DNA of 6,829 nucleotides, taken from the NCBI GenBank assembly GCA_964563755.1, contig CAZLYC010000016.1, positions 1-6,829 of the forward strand, given 5' to 3'. Under the pieces are notes generated by a model. The model was not told the origin of the DNA, made no database searches, and worked only from the letters and a program-made list of their open reading frames with translations. The DNA is from JABMQF01 sp964563755 (GTDB taxonomy: Archaea > Nanobdellota > Nanobdellia > Woesearchaeales > UBA11576). This document shows positions 1 to 4,762 of the stretch, in pieces. The position numbers were made by a program, and so were the translations under genes. The number at the start of each line of letters is the position of its first letter. The stretch's first letter is position 1.

Positions 1-615
1 CTCAAGAAGACGCCAGACTATGAAGGATTCAAGTCAGCGAATGAGGCAAGAGAGGAGAAATGGGCTGTCATAAAAAAAGAAGAGGACGACCTAATACAGC
101 TATTCGCCCCTGCCCAGCGAGCGATGAAAAAATACGAAAGGATGATAATGGAAGACGCAAGGCTCTTCACAAGATACATAGACACTCCGATGCAGGCCCT
201 TGCTGAAGACGAAGAACTCAAGATACTAGGAATGCTCGACAAGGTGAAGCAAGCGCTCCAGAACGGAAGCCTCGAAGTCAAAGACAACGAAAAAGCAGTC
301 CAACGCATAGAAGAGATAACGCAGGAAAAACTTCTTGCCCACAAAGACAACTATATCGAAGCGAAACGCGAAATCAAAAGGATAGACGACCAGATGCGCA
401 ACGTCAAGGTCCTCGAAGAGCTCAACGACCTGCAGTACAAGCTGGAACACACAGAGTCGCAGATAAAGATACTCAATGACAAGATTGCGATGGCCGAGAA
501 GACAAAATCAAAGACAGACCTTGAAAACCTCCGCGGCCAGCTCCAGCAGATCATACTTGATACATTCGGAATAAAAGTGGTGATAGAATGGGAAGACAGT
601 TCACTTACAGTTTGA
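1..615 (+). CDS. Coiled-coil protein of unknown function (5' end cut off)
   Basis: The reading frame is open from the first base of the window to the TGA at 613-615, so the real start lies upstream and at least 204 residues are present. The first in-frame ATG (124) is probably internal, because the codons before it encode similar charged helical sequence. The protein is almost entirely charged and helical (many Glu, Lys, Asp, Leu, Ile). Coiled-coil-like stretches run over about residues 60-190, for example around VLEELNDLQYKLEH. It ends in a short hydrophobic, beta-like tail (FGIKVVIEW) before the stop. I see no catalytic motif, signal peptide or membrane segment. Its last 28 bp overlap the start of the small membrane protein gene downstream, which suggests co-transcription and translational coupling. 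I do not recognise the family. A structural or scaffold role, perhaps with the membrane protein, would be a guess. Confidence 0.8.
   Translation, partial: LKKTPDYEGFKSANEAREEKWAVIKKEEDDLIQLFAPAQRAMKKYERMIMEDARLFTRYIDTPMQALAEDEELKILGMLDKVKQALQNGSLEVKDNEKAVQRIEEITQEKLLAHKDNYIEAKREIKRIDDQMRNVKVLEELNDLQYKLEHTESQIKILNDKIAMAEKTKSKTDLENLRGQLQQIILDTFGIKVVIEWEDSSLTV
579..583 (+). promoter_or_regulatory. Shine-Dalgarno site inside the upstream gene
   Basis: GGTGA lies 4 nt before the ATG at 588, inside the coding region of the coiled-coil gene. It matches the archaeal anti-SD (complement of ...UCACCUCC). The same GGTGA plus 4-nt spacing occurs before the minus-strand Nudix gene, which supports both starts. 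Confidence 0.6.
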
Positions 616-803
616 TAGTATTCGCGATAGGCATCTGCCTTTTTCTTCTGGGCGCGTACCTTGTACAGGAACTGATATTCAAATTCCTAAAATTCGCAGT
701 CGGACTTTTCCTGATATTCATATCAGTCCCGATGATACTTGGAAGCGTCGGGTTCTGGAGATTCTTCAGGAGAGGAAGAGTCATAAGGATAAATAATCCG
801 TAA
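588..803 (+). CDS. Small two-helix membrane protein, hypothetical
   Basis: This is a 71-residue protein with two hydrophobic segments. The first covers about residues 8-27, rich in Ile, Leu, Phe and Gly. The second covers about 33-57 and contains GLFLIFISVPMILG. The C-terminal tail is strongly basic (RFFRRGRVIRI, about 58-68). By the positive-inside rule that tail should be cytoplasmic, giving a hairpin with both ends inside. The ATG at 588 is supported by a GGTGA site 4 nt upstream. The start overlaps the end of the coiled-coil gene in another frame by 28 bp, so the two are probably translated as a coupled pair. No family is recognised. The overlap, ribosome binding site and clean membrane topology argue for a real gene. 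Confidence 0.72.
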   Translation: MGRQFTYSLIVFAIGICLFLLGAYLVQELIFKFLKFAVGLFLIFISVPMILGSVGFWRFFRRGRVIRINNP

Positions 804-820
804 AAAGATTTTATTGGGTG

Positions 821-827
821 AAAAAAA
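821..827 (-). terminator. Oligo-T terminator of the minus-strand Nudix gene
   Basis: Seven consecutive T on the minus strand directly follow the TGA of the Nudix gene. Runs of T are the usual intrinsic termination signal in archaea. An 8-bp inverted repeat (814-821 with 836-843, one G-T pair, 14-nt loop) surrounds this site. On the plus strand it is followed by a pyrimidine-rich stretch (844-872) that could also stop transcripts of the membrane-protein operon. Confidence 0.45.
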
Positions 828-1325
828 TCAAACCTTCACCCAGCTTTCAACTTTTTCTCCTTTTAATTTCTTATCAAGCATCTCCAACTCTTCATATATT
901 CCTTCAATGAAATCATATTTTTTAGCTTCATCAAGCGTAACCCAAGCGTATTCTGTCAGCTCATCAGAAAGCTTGACCTTTCCCTTATGATGGTCTGCAT
1001 AAAGAGAAAGTATGACCATAGGAATACCATCAGGCCTGATAAAAACCATGCTAGTCAGATAGTTAAGGTTCTTCACTTCAATACCTGTCTCTTCCCTAAC
1101 CTCCCTACGCATAACATCCTCTATTATATTATACCAATGAACACTGGTATCCTTCTCCTTATCGATGTAATCAGACATCTCTAATTTTCCACCTGGAACA
1201 GTCCACAAGCAAGGCATAAGCTTCTCGGACGGAGCACGCTTAGCAATCAAATACTTTCCATCCTTCATTATTATGCCCGTTACAGCAATGTAATGCGCTC
1301 TCGTATCAATTCCCTTATTTTCCAT
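828..1325 (-). CDS. Nudix hydrolase with an insertion in the Nudix box
   Basis: The 165-residue protein is predicted to hydrolyse a nucleoside diphosphate linked to another group, probably a nucleotide, in the cytoplasm. The fold begins with a strand at about 12-20, then KYLIAKRAP (24-32) and the typical WTVPGGKLE (41-49). The catalytic helix carries R74-E75-V76-R77-E78-E79-T80-G81-I82, so the metal-binding glutamates are present. The distance from G46 to R74 is 28 residues instead of the canonical 14, meaning a 14-residue insertion. The usual first Glu of the box (G-X5-E) is Asn66 in my alignment. The segment IRPDGIPMVILS and a late Trp-Val strand fit the rest of a Nudix fold. I chose ATG at 1325 because GGTGA lies 4 nt before it; an in-frame TTG at 1349 gives 8 more residues but has no such site. 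The gene diverges from a wHTH-Nudix gene across 71 bp. The substrate cannot be read from the sequence. Confidence 0.92.
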   Translation of the reverse strand: MENKGIDTRAHYIAVTGIIMKDGKYLIAKRAPSEKLMPCLWTVPGGKLEMSDYIDKEKDTSVHWYNIIEDVMRREVREETGIEVKNLNYLTSMVFIRPDGIPMVILSLYADHHKGKVKLSDELTEYAWVTLDEAKKYDFIEGIYEELEMLDKKLKGEKVESWVKV

Positions 1326-1329
1326 CAAA

Positions 1330-1334
1330 TCACC
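1330..1334 (-). promoter_or_regulatory. Shine-Dalgarno site that fixes the Nudix start
   Basis: On the minus strand GGTGA ends 4 nt before the ATG at 1325. It lies downstream of the alternative TTG at 1349, so it supports the shorter protein. With the transcription start predicted near 1337, the leader would be only about 12 nt and made largely of this site. Confidence 0.6.
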
Positions 1335-1359
1335 CTGGTTTTTTTCCAAAGATTAATAT

Positions 1360-1367
1360 TTTATAAA
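1360..1367. promoter_or_regulatory. Shared palindromic TATA box of the divergent Nudix genes
   Basis: TTTATAAA is a perfect 8-bp palindrome in the 71-bp gap between the divergent genes. Its centre is about 33 bp from the plus ATG (1397) and about 38 bp from the minus ATG (1325). Initiation about 26 bp away would give leaders of roughly 7 and 12 nt. Since it reads the same on both strands, one TATA element could serve both directions. Separate, overlapping elements in the surrounding A/T run (1352-1367) are also possible. Confidence 0.5.
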
Positions 1368-1396
1368 CAATTCCTCAAGAAGCATCGAGTAACAAA

Positions 1397-2083
1397 ATGG
1401 AACAGAACCTATCCGGACCAAAAAGGAAAAAAATATTCCAGCAGTTCCTATACAACAAGAAGCTGCGCTTCAACGAGATAGAGAAACTAACAGGAATAAG
1501 GTCAAACGACCTGGCCTACTTCATACAAAAACTTTTGGAAGACGGAGTACTGGTGAAATCAGACGAAGCATATTCTCTCTCAGAACAGGCAGAAAAATAC
1601 ATACCCTTCTTCGTAAAATCAGACGAGGAGCTCAGCCCTCTTCCAGTAGTGCTTGTAGCATGCGTCAACGATGGAAAAGTAATACTTCACAAAAGAAAGA
1701 AACGACCGTACGAAGGATACTGGGGACTGCCTGGCGGAAGAGTACACATCGGAGAGACAATAGAACAAGCAAGCATAAGGATACTCAAGAAAGTCACCTT
1801 CCTTGATGGCAAATTCATATCTGCCAATTCAGTAATCAATGAGAAACACGAGGAAGAAGGAAAGATAAAACATGCATTCCTGATAATTTCTGTAAAGATG
1901 GAACCAGCAAGCACAATAAAAGAAAAAGAAGACATCAAATGGCACAGCATAAAAGAACTGCCAGACAAAACAATACCCTCTGACAGATGGATAATCGAGA
2001 AAAAGCTTGATACAAAAATTGAGATAAAAGACGAGACAATAGTCAATAAAGACAGCAACCTCAACATGGATGATAATATTTAA
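1397..2083 (+). CDS. Winged-HTH plus degenerate Nudix domain, probable ligand-sensing regulator
   Basis: This 228-residue protein has two parts. Residues about 9-72 look like a winged helix-turn-helix: helices at 9-20, 25-33 (FNEIEKLTG) and 36-48 (SNDLAYFIQKLLE), then a wing at 50-61. Residues about 82-200 are a Nudix fold, with VVLVACVNDGKVILHKRK and YWGLPGGRVHIGE (108-120). The Nudix box keeps G114, E120 and R128. The REUXEEXGU core reads R-I-L-K-K-V-T-F, so the metal-binding glutamates are Ile129, Lys132 and Val133, and Gly is Phe135. Hydrolysis is therefore unlikely. In established Nudix regulators of the NrtR type, a Nudix domain senses a nucleotide and a winged helix binds DNA, but there the Nudix domain comes first; here the order is reversed. 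The hydrophilic tail after about 200 is probably disordered. It diverges from an apparently active Nudix gene, a plausible target. The ATG at 1397 has no clear ribosome site and a very short predicted leader. Confidence 0.86.
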   Translation: MEQNLSGPKRKKIFQQFLYNKKLRFNEIEKLTGIRSNDLAYFIQKLLEDGVLVKSDEAYSLSEQAEKYIPFFVKSDEELSPLPVVLVACVNDGKVILHKRKKRPYEGYWGLPGGRVHIGETIEQASIRILKKVTFLDGKFISANSVINEKHEEEGKIKHAFLIISVKMEPASTIKEKEDIKWHSIKELPDKTIPSDRWIIEKKLDTKIEIKDETIVNKDSNLNMDDNI

Positions 2084-2087
2084 ATAT
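2076..2087 (+). promoter_or_regulatory. TATA box of the membrane protein/DUF357 operon
   Basis: ATATTTAAATAT is a perfect 12-bp palindrome centred about 28 bp before the ATG at 2110. Archaeal transcription starts about 26 bp after the TATA centre, so the transcript should be leaderless or nearly so, and no ribosome binding site is visible. The TAA stop of the upstream regulator gene (2081-2083) lies inside this element. Confidence 0.6.
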
Positions 2088-2095
2088 AAATTCCC

Positions 2096-2100
2096 TTTTT
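2096..2100 (+). terminator. Possible oligo-T terminator of the wHTH-Nudix gene
   Basis: Five T lie 13 bp after the regulator's stop codon. They fall between the next gene's TATA box and its ATG, so they could instead be the easily melted part of that promoter. Confidence 0.35.
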
Positions 2101-2109
2101 AAACACTCT

Positions 2110-2583
2110 ATGAAGCAAAAAAAGAGGAAAGCCAGACAGAAACCTGTTTCTAAACCGAAAGTCCATACTGCTGCGCATGTTGAGAAAAAAAGGCTGCACG
2201 CACACTCAAAAGTCGAAGCGATACTGGAGAAAGAATTCGAGCTCCAGACAAAAGACATGTTCTTCCCGAAACACTGGACGTTTTCTAACTGGGTCAAAAG
2301 ATACAGCCCGGTAATCGTCACGACACTCATCGGCCTTGGAACATACTTCTACCTCACATTCTACCTATTCTATCCTGAAGTAATACTGCACGGCAACTAT
2401 GCTGCCCTCCTTGTATCGCTCATATTCATATTCGCACTGATAGGCATCTTCATCCACATGGGACTCAGGTCAGAACTCCTATTCATGAGAGTACTAAGCT
2501 TCGTATTCGTATTCATGGTATTCACATTCGTAGTCATGTTCATACTAATAGCCTATTCTCTAAAACACGGCATGATACAATGA
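2110..2583 (+). CDS. Three-helix membrane protein with basic N-terminus, hypothetical
   Basis: The 157-residue protein starts with a very basic, probably cytoplasmic segment (KQKKRKARQK and more Lys/Arg/His up to residue 34). A short amphipathic region (35-63) comes next. Three hydrophobic segments follow at about 67-88, 96-118 and 124-150, rich in Phe, Ile, Leu, Val and Tyr. The loop with Gly-Leu-Arg-Ser (118-121) joins the last two. With the N-terminus inside, the C-terminus would be outside. The ATG at 2110 lies about 28 bp after a TATA box and lacks a ribosome site, which fits a leaderless mRNA. The stop overlaps the next start as ATGA (2580-2583), so it is coupled to the DUF357 gene. I do not recognise the family and see no catalytic motif. 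Confidence 0.78.
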   Translation: MKQKKRKARQKPVSKPKVHTAAHVEKKRLHAHSKVEAILEKEFELQTKDMFFPKHWTFSNWVKRYSPVIVTTLIGLGTYFYLTFYLFYPEVILHGNYAALLVSLIFIFALIGIFIHMGLRSELLFMRVLSFVFVFMVFTFVVMFILIAYSLKHGMIQ

Positions 2584-2876
2584 AAGTCGAAAAGACAATA
2601 TCTGAAGAGAAGCTGGACAAGTACTTCGCAATAACACGCGAAGCGCTTGACCTGGTCAGGAAAAAAGGCATTGATGAAAAACGAAAAAAAGAAGCAGAAG
2701 ACGCCCTAGACATGGCACAACGATACTACTCTGACGCAGAGCACTTCAGGAAGAAAGGACAACACGTAACAGCATTCGCAGCCCTTAACTACGCACACGG
2801 ATGGCTTGATGCAGGAGCAAGACTAGGACTCTTCAAGGTCAAGGATTCAAGACTGTTTACGGTAGACGACGAGTAA
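2580..2876 (+). CDS. DUF357 family protein
   Basis: The 98-residue protein is all-helical and matches the archaeal DUF357 family as I know it. The family's signature region is clear: MAQRYYSDAEHFRKKG (45-60), then TAFAALNYAHGWLDAG (64-79) and RLGLF (81-85). A charged helix (9-44) precedes it, and a short acidic tail ends the protein. Members are small, cytoplasmic and of unknown biochemical function, widespread in archaea; the length here is usual. The start ATG overlaps the stop of the membrane protein by 4 bp (ATGA). I see no separate ribosome binding site, so translation probably depends on reinitiation. The pairing with a membrane protein suggests a shared process, which I cannot name. 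The TAA directly touches the convergent regulator's stop codon. The family call is firm; the function is unknown. Confidence 0.92.
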   Translation: MKVEKTISEEKLDKYFAITREALDLVRKKGIDEKRKKEAEDALDMAQRYYSDAEHFRKKGQHVTAFAALNYAHGWLDAGARLGLFKVKDSRLFTVDDE

Positions 2877-3845
2877 TCACTCAAATATTAATTCTTTACT
2901 TGGGAACACATAATCTTCTCCCATTATGGCGGTCTCTACTTTACTGATTATATCTGAAAATTCTCTTGTCAATTCCTCTATTACCTTGTTGTAATCGTGA
3001 TAGTTCTCGCACATAATCTCAAGTTCTATGTCCCAAGGGCTGATCTGCTTTACAAGATTCAATATCTCTCGTTTCTTCCTAGTAAATTCCATAAGTCTTG
3101 ACTCATCTTCCCTTGTCAGATTTTTAAAATACAAGAAAGTCTTGTAGAACTCATAACCTAACTTATTGAAATCTATCTTTGCAAGATACTTGAAAATTAT
3201 TTTTTTATCCTCAAGACGCTTCATCCTGTTCCTGACAATATCGACTGTAGAATTATTCTTCCTTGCAATATCAACAACATTCACTCTTGAATCCATGAAC
3301 AGCTCTTTTAGAATCTTCTTCTCAATTTCTTCAAGCTCGTATGATTCCGGTCTGTCAAACATTGTGCTCCATGCTGATTCTGTGTCGCTTAAGAATTTCT
3401 TTTCACAAGTATTAACATTCACAAGCATACCAGTATGGCTATCAATTATCAAATCCTTAAAGTTTGAAAACAATTCATTCTTTAAGTCAAAGAATTCCCT
3501 GTTTGACTTGACAAAATAAGTAAGACCTGCATTCCATGCACCTTCAGCAACCCCTAACCAAAAAAGACGCTTGTCTTTTTTTACAGATTCAACAAACTTT
3601 TTCTTCTGCTCTGGCCTGTTCGCAAGATGCAAATATACTTTCGCAGAATTATAACCTATCTTTGTAGGATCTATCCATATAGTAAATCCTAGGATTATGC
3701 CATCCTGCTCTAACTTATTTATCCTGTATCTTACTGACTCCTTGCTTCTCCCTACAATCTTGGCTAAAGCAGTATCTGGAATCCTTGCATTTCGGTCTAA
3801 TTCGAAAAGAATCCTCTTATCTATTTTATCCAACTTATAAGCCAT
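2877..3845 (-). CDS. Double Lrp/AsnC-like transcription regulator
   Basis: The 322-residue protein consists of two Lrp/AsnC-like halves. The first has a textbook Lrp winged helix at 5-54: LDKIDKRILFELDRNAR, then TALAKIVGRSKESVRYRINKLEQDGII. A ligand-binding-like alpha/beta domain follows at about 55-150. The second half repeats this, with a helix-turn-helix at about 171-220 (IEKKILKELFMDSRVNVVDIAR, RNRMKRLEDKKII) and a second alpha/beta domain to about 312. Ordinary Lrp proteins are about 150 residues and form dimers, so this chain resembles a covalently joined dimer. The second helix-turn-helix is further from consensus. The ATG at 3845 is about 26 bp from a palindromic TATA box, so the mRNA should be leaderless. 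A 17-bp inverted repeat covers the start codon and could be its own operator. It diverges from the unknown protein/methyltransferase operon, a likely but unproven target. The ligand is unknown. Confidence 0.92.
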   Translation of the reverse strand: MAYKLDKIDKRILFELDRNARIPDTALAKIVGRSKESVRYRINKLEQDGIILGFTIWIDPTKIGYNSAKVYLHLANRPEQKKKFVESVKKDKRLFWLGVAEGAWNAGLTYFVKSNREFFDLKNELFSNFKDLIIDSHTGMLVNVNTCEKKFLSDTESAWSTMFDRPESYELEEIEKKILKELFMDSRVNVVDIARKNNSTVDIVRNRMKRLEDKKIIFKYLAKIDFNKLGYEFYKTFLYFKNLTREDESRLMEFTRKKREILNLVKQISPWDIELEIMCENYHDYNKVIEELTREFSDIISKVETAIMGEDYVFPSKELIFE

Positions 3846-3859
3846 TTTATAGTAAAATG
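3843..3859. promoter_or_regulatory. 17-bp inverted repeat, candidate regulator operator
   Basis: CATTTTA-TAG-TAAAATG is a perfect 7-bp inverted repeat with a 3-bp spacer. The left arm contains the start codon of the Lrp-like gene and its predicted transcription start. Lrp/AsnC proteins are known to bind AT-rich palindromes of about this size and often repress themselves. A half-site-like CCATTTT occurs again at 3882-3888, on the other side of the TATA box. Binding is inference. Confidence 0.5.
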
Positions 3860-3866
3860 TTGTATT

Positions 3867-3876
3867 TTTATATAAA
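3867..3876 (-). promoter_or_regulatory. Palindromic TATA box of the Lrp-like gene
   Basis: TTTATATAAA is a perfect 10-bp palindrome matching the archaeal TATA consensus. Its centre is about 26 bp upstream of the minus-strand ATG at 3845, which predicts a leaderless transcript. Because it is symmetric it might also fire toward the plus-strand operon, giving a leader of about 67 nt. Confidence 0.6.
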
Positions 3877-3902
3877 TATTTCCATTTTTGTCTTAAAATT
3901 AG

Positions 3903-3913
3903 ATAATATATTT
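3903..3913 (+). promoter_or_regulatory. Possible TATA box of the unknown protein/methyltransferase operon
   Basis: ATAATATATTT is AT-rich and centred near 3908. Initiation about 26 bp further on would give a leader of roughly 30 nt that contains the GAGGTG ribosome site. The palindromic element at 3867-3876 is an alternative. Confidence 0.35.
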
Positions 3914-3952
3914 GATATATCTATAGAACACTACCATCTAGTAATAACAATA

Positions 3953-3958
3953 GAGGTG
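3953..3958 (+). promoter_or_regulatory. Shine-Dalgarno site that fixes the start at 3965
   Basis: GAGGTG lies 6 nt before the ATG at 3965 and matches the archaeal anti-SD well. It makes ATG 3965 the start even though the frame stays open upstream to 3785, into the antisense of the regulator gene. Confidence 0.7.
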
Positions 3959-3964
3959 GTGTGG

Positions 3965-4756
3965 ATGAGAAGAATACAAAACGAATCTGAAATGATGGAT
4001 GCTCTAAAAAACGACGTTCTTAGCACATCAAAGCAGAACATAAAAATCTTCGCAGGACACCTGCCATTACTCTACATAGATGAGGGAGCAGGAAGACGAA
4101 GCGTCAGATTGGGTATCGATAGGTGGGGCGTCTTTAGCACCCACACATTTGAACTCGGCTGCACACTACTAAAAACAGCACAGGAAGCAGGAAAAAACGC
4201 ACAGCTAATCCTCCTTGTAGATGACGATGACGAACTAAAGCGCGACGAAAACGGAATCAGAAGGGACGAAACTAAATGGAAATCCCCGAGAAGAAAATTC
4301 TACGCAACAGCAGAACTTCCATCAGAGTATAAACAAATACTCGCAAAGCATGCTCTTGATGAATCCTGCCTTGTAAAGATCGAGAACTCACAAGGAGTCG
4401 TATCTTCGCTCATATCAGAGAGACTCATAAAAAGAAAGGCAGAGCAGATAGGAATAGTAGCACCAAATGAATGCTCAAAAGCATACAAAGGAATACTGCT
4501 CCTGGGTTCGATGTTTAGCAAGGATGAAGACTACCTCGTAAGCTTCATGCCAGGACAATGCAAGGGAAACATCTGCACAGGAGTCCTAACTGACATAGAC
4601 TTCCAGTTAGATGCGTCACACGCATTCTTCCCACACGCACAAAGCATGGGTGGATTATCTGTCGAAGACGGAAGATATGTGCAGCTTTCAACACCCTGGG
4701 AAAAAGAATTAATATACATACGAGGCATAGAATACGACAAGACGCAGAAGGAGTGA
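3965..4756 (+). CDS. Conserved-looking cytoplasmic protein of unknown function, paired with a methyltransferase
   Basis: The 263-residue protein has no signal peptide or membrane segment. Its sequence looks alpha/beta. A hydrophobic strand ending in acids (LILLVDDDDE, 81-90) follows a helix with KTAQEAGKNA (70-79), an arrangement reminiscent of a Rossmann-like fold. A second strand, GILLLGSMF (176-184), follows KRKAEQIGIVAP (156-167). Five cysteines occur at 66, 135, 170, 199 and 204; the last two form C-X4-C (QCKGNIC). An Asp/His-containing segment (DIDFQLDASHAFFPHA, 210-225) lies nearby, so metal binding or redox chemistry is possible. I do not recognise the family. The start at 3965 is set by GAGGTG 6 nt upstream. 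The methyltransferase gene starts 6 bp after its stop, so they are almost certainly co-transcribed and may act on one substrate. The divergent Lrp-like gene may regulate the pair. Confidence 0.85.
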   Translation: MRRIQNESEMMDALKNDVLSTSKQNIKIFAGHLPLLYIDEGAGRRSVRLGIDRWGVFSTHTFELGCTLLKTAQEAGKNAQLILLVDDDDELKRDENGIRRDETKWKSPRRKFYATAELPSEYKQILAKHALDESCLVKIENSQGVVSSLISERLIKRKAEQIGIVAPNECSKAYKGILLLGSMFSKDEDYLVSFMPGQCKGNICTGVLTDIDFQLDASHAFFPHAQSMGGLSVEDGRYVQLSTPWEKELIYIRGIEYDKTQKE

Positions 4757-4762
4757 AATAAA

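Noticed and set aside
124..126. ATG at 124 as the start of the coiled-coil gene
   Set aside because: The frame is open to the window edge, the upstream residues are of the same helical charged type, and no ribosome site precedes this ATG.
814..843. Hairpin between the convergent genes as a bacterial-type terminator
   Set aside because: The stem is 8 bp with one G-T pair and a 14-nt loop, and the T7 run on the minus strand lies before the second arm rather than after it. Only the T-run is kept as a terminator.
987..1184. Plus-strand ORF of 65 codons opposite the Nudix hydrolase
   Set aside because: It lies antisense to the conserved Nudix motifs and shows no family features.
1326..1349. TTG start adding eight residues to the minus-strand Nudix protein
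   Set aside because: The GGTGA site lies downstream of the TTG and is correctly spaced for the ATG at 1325. The predicted transcription start (about 1337) also falls after the TTG.
1687..2067. Minus-strand ORF of 126 codons inside the wHTH-Nudix gene
   Set aside because: It is a Ser/Leu/Phe-rich shadow of the Lys/Glu-rich Nudix domain on the other strand, with no promoter or ribosome site.
3785..3964. 60-residue N-terminal extension of the 263-aa protein
   Set aside because: It overlaps the antisense of the Lrp-like gene's first codons and the promoter region. GAGGTG 6 nt before ATG 3965 gives a clear start.
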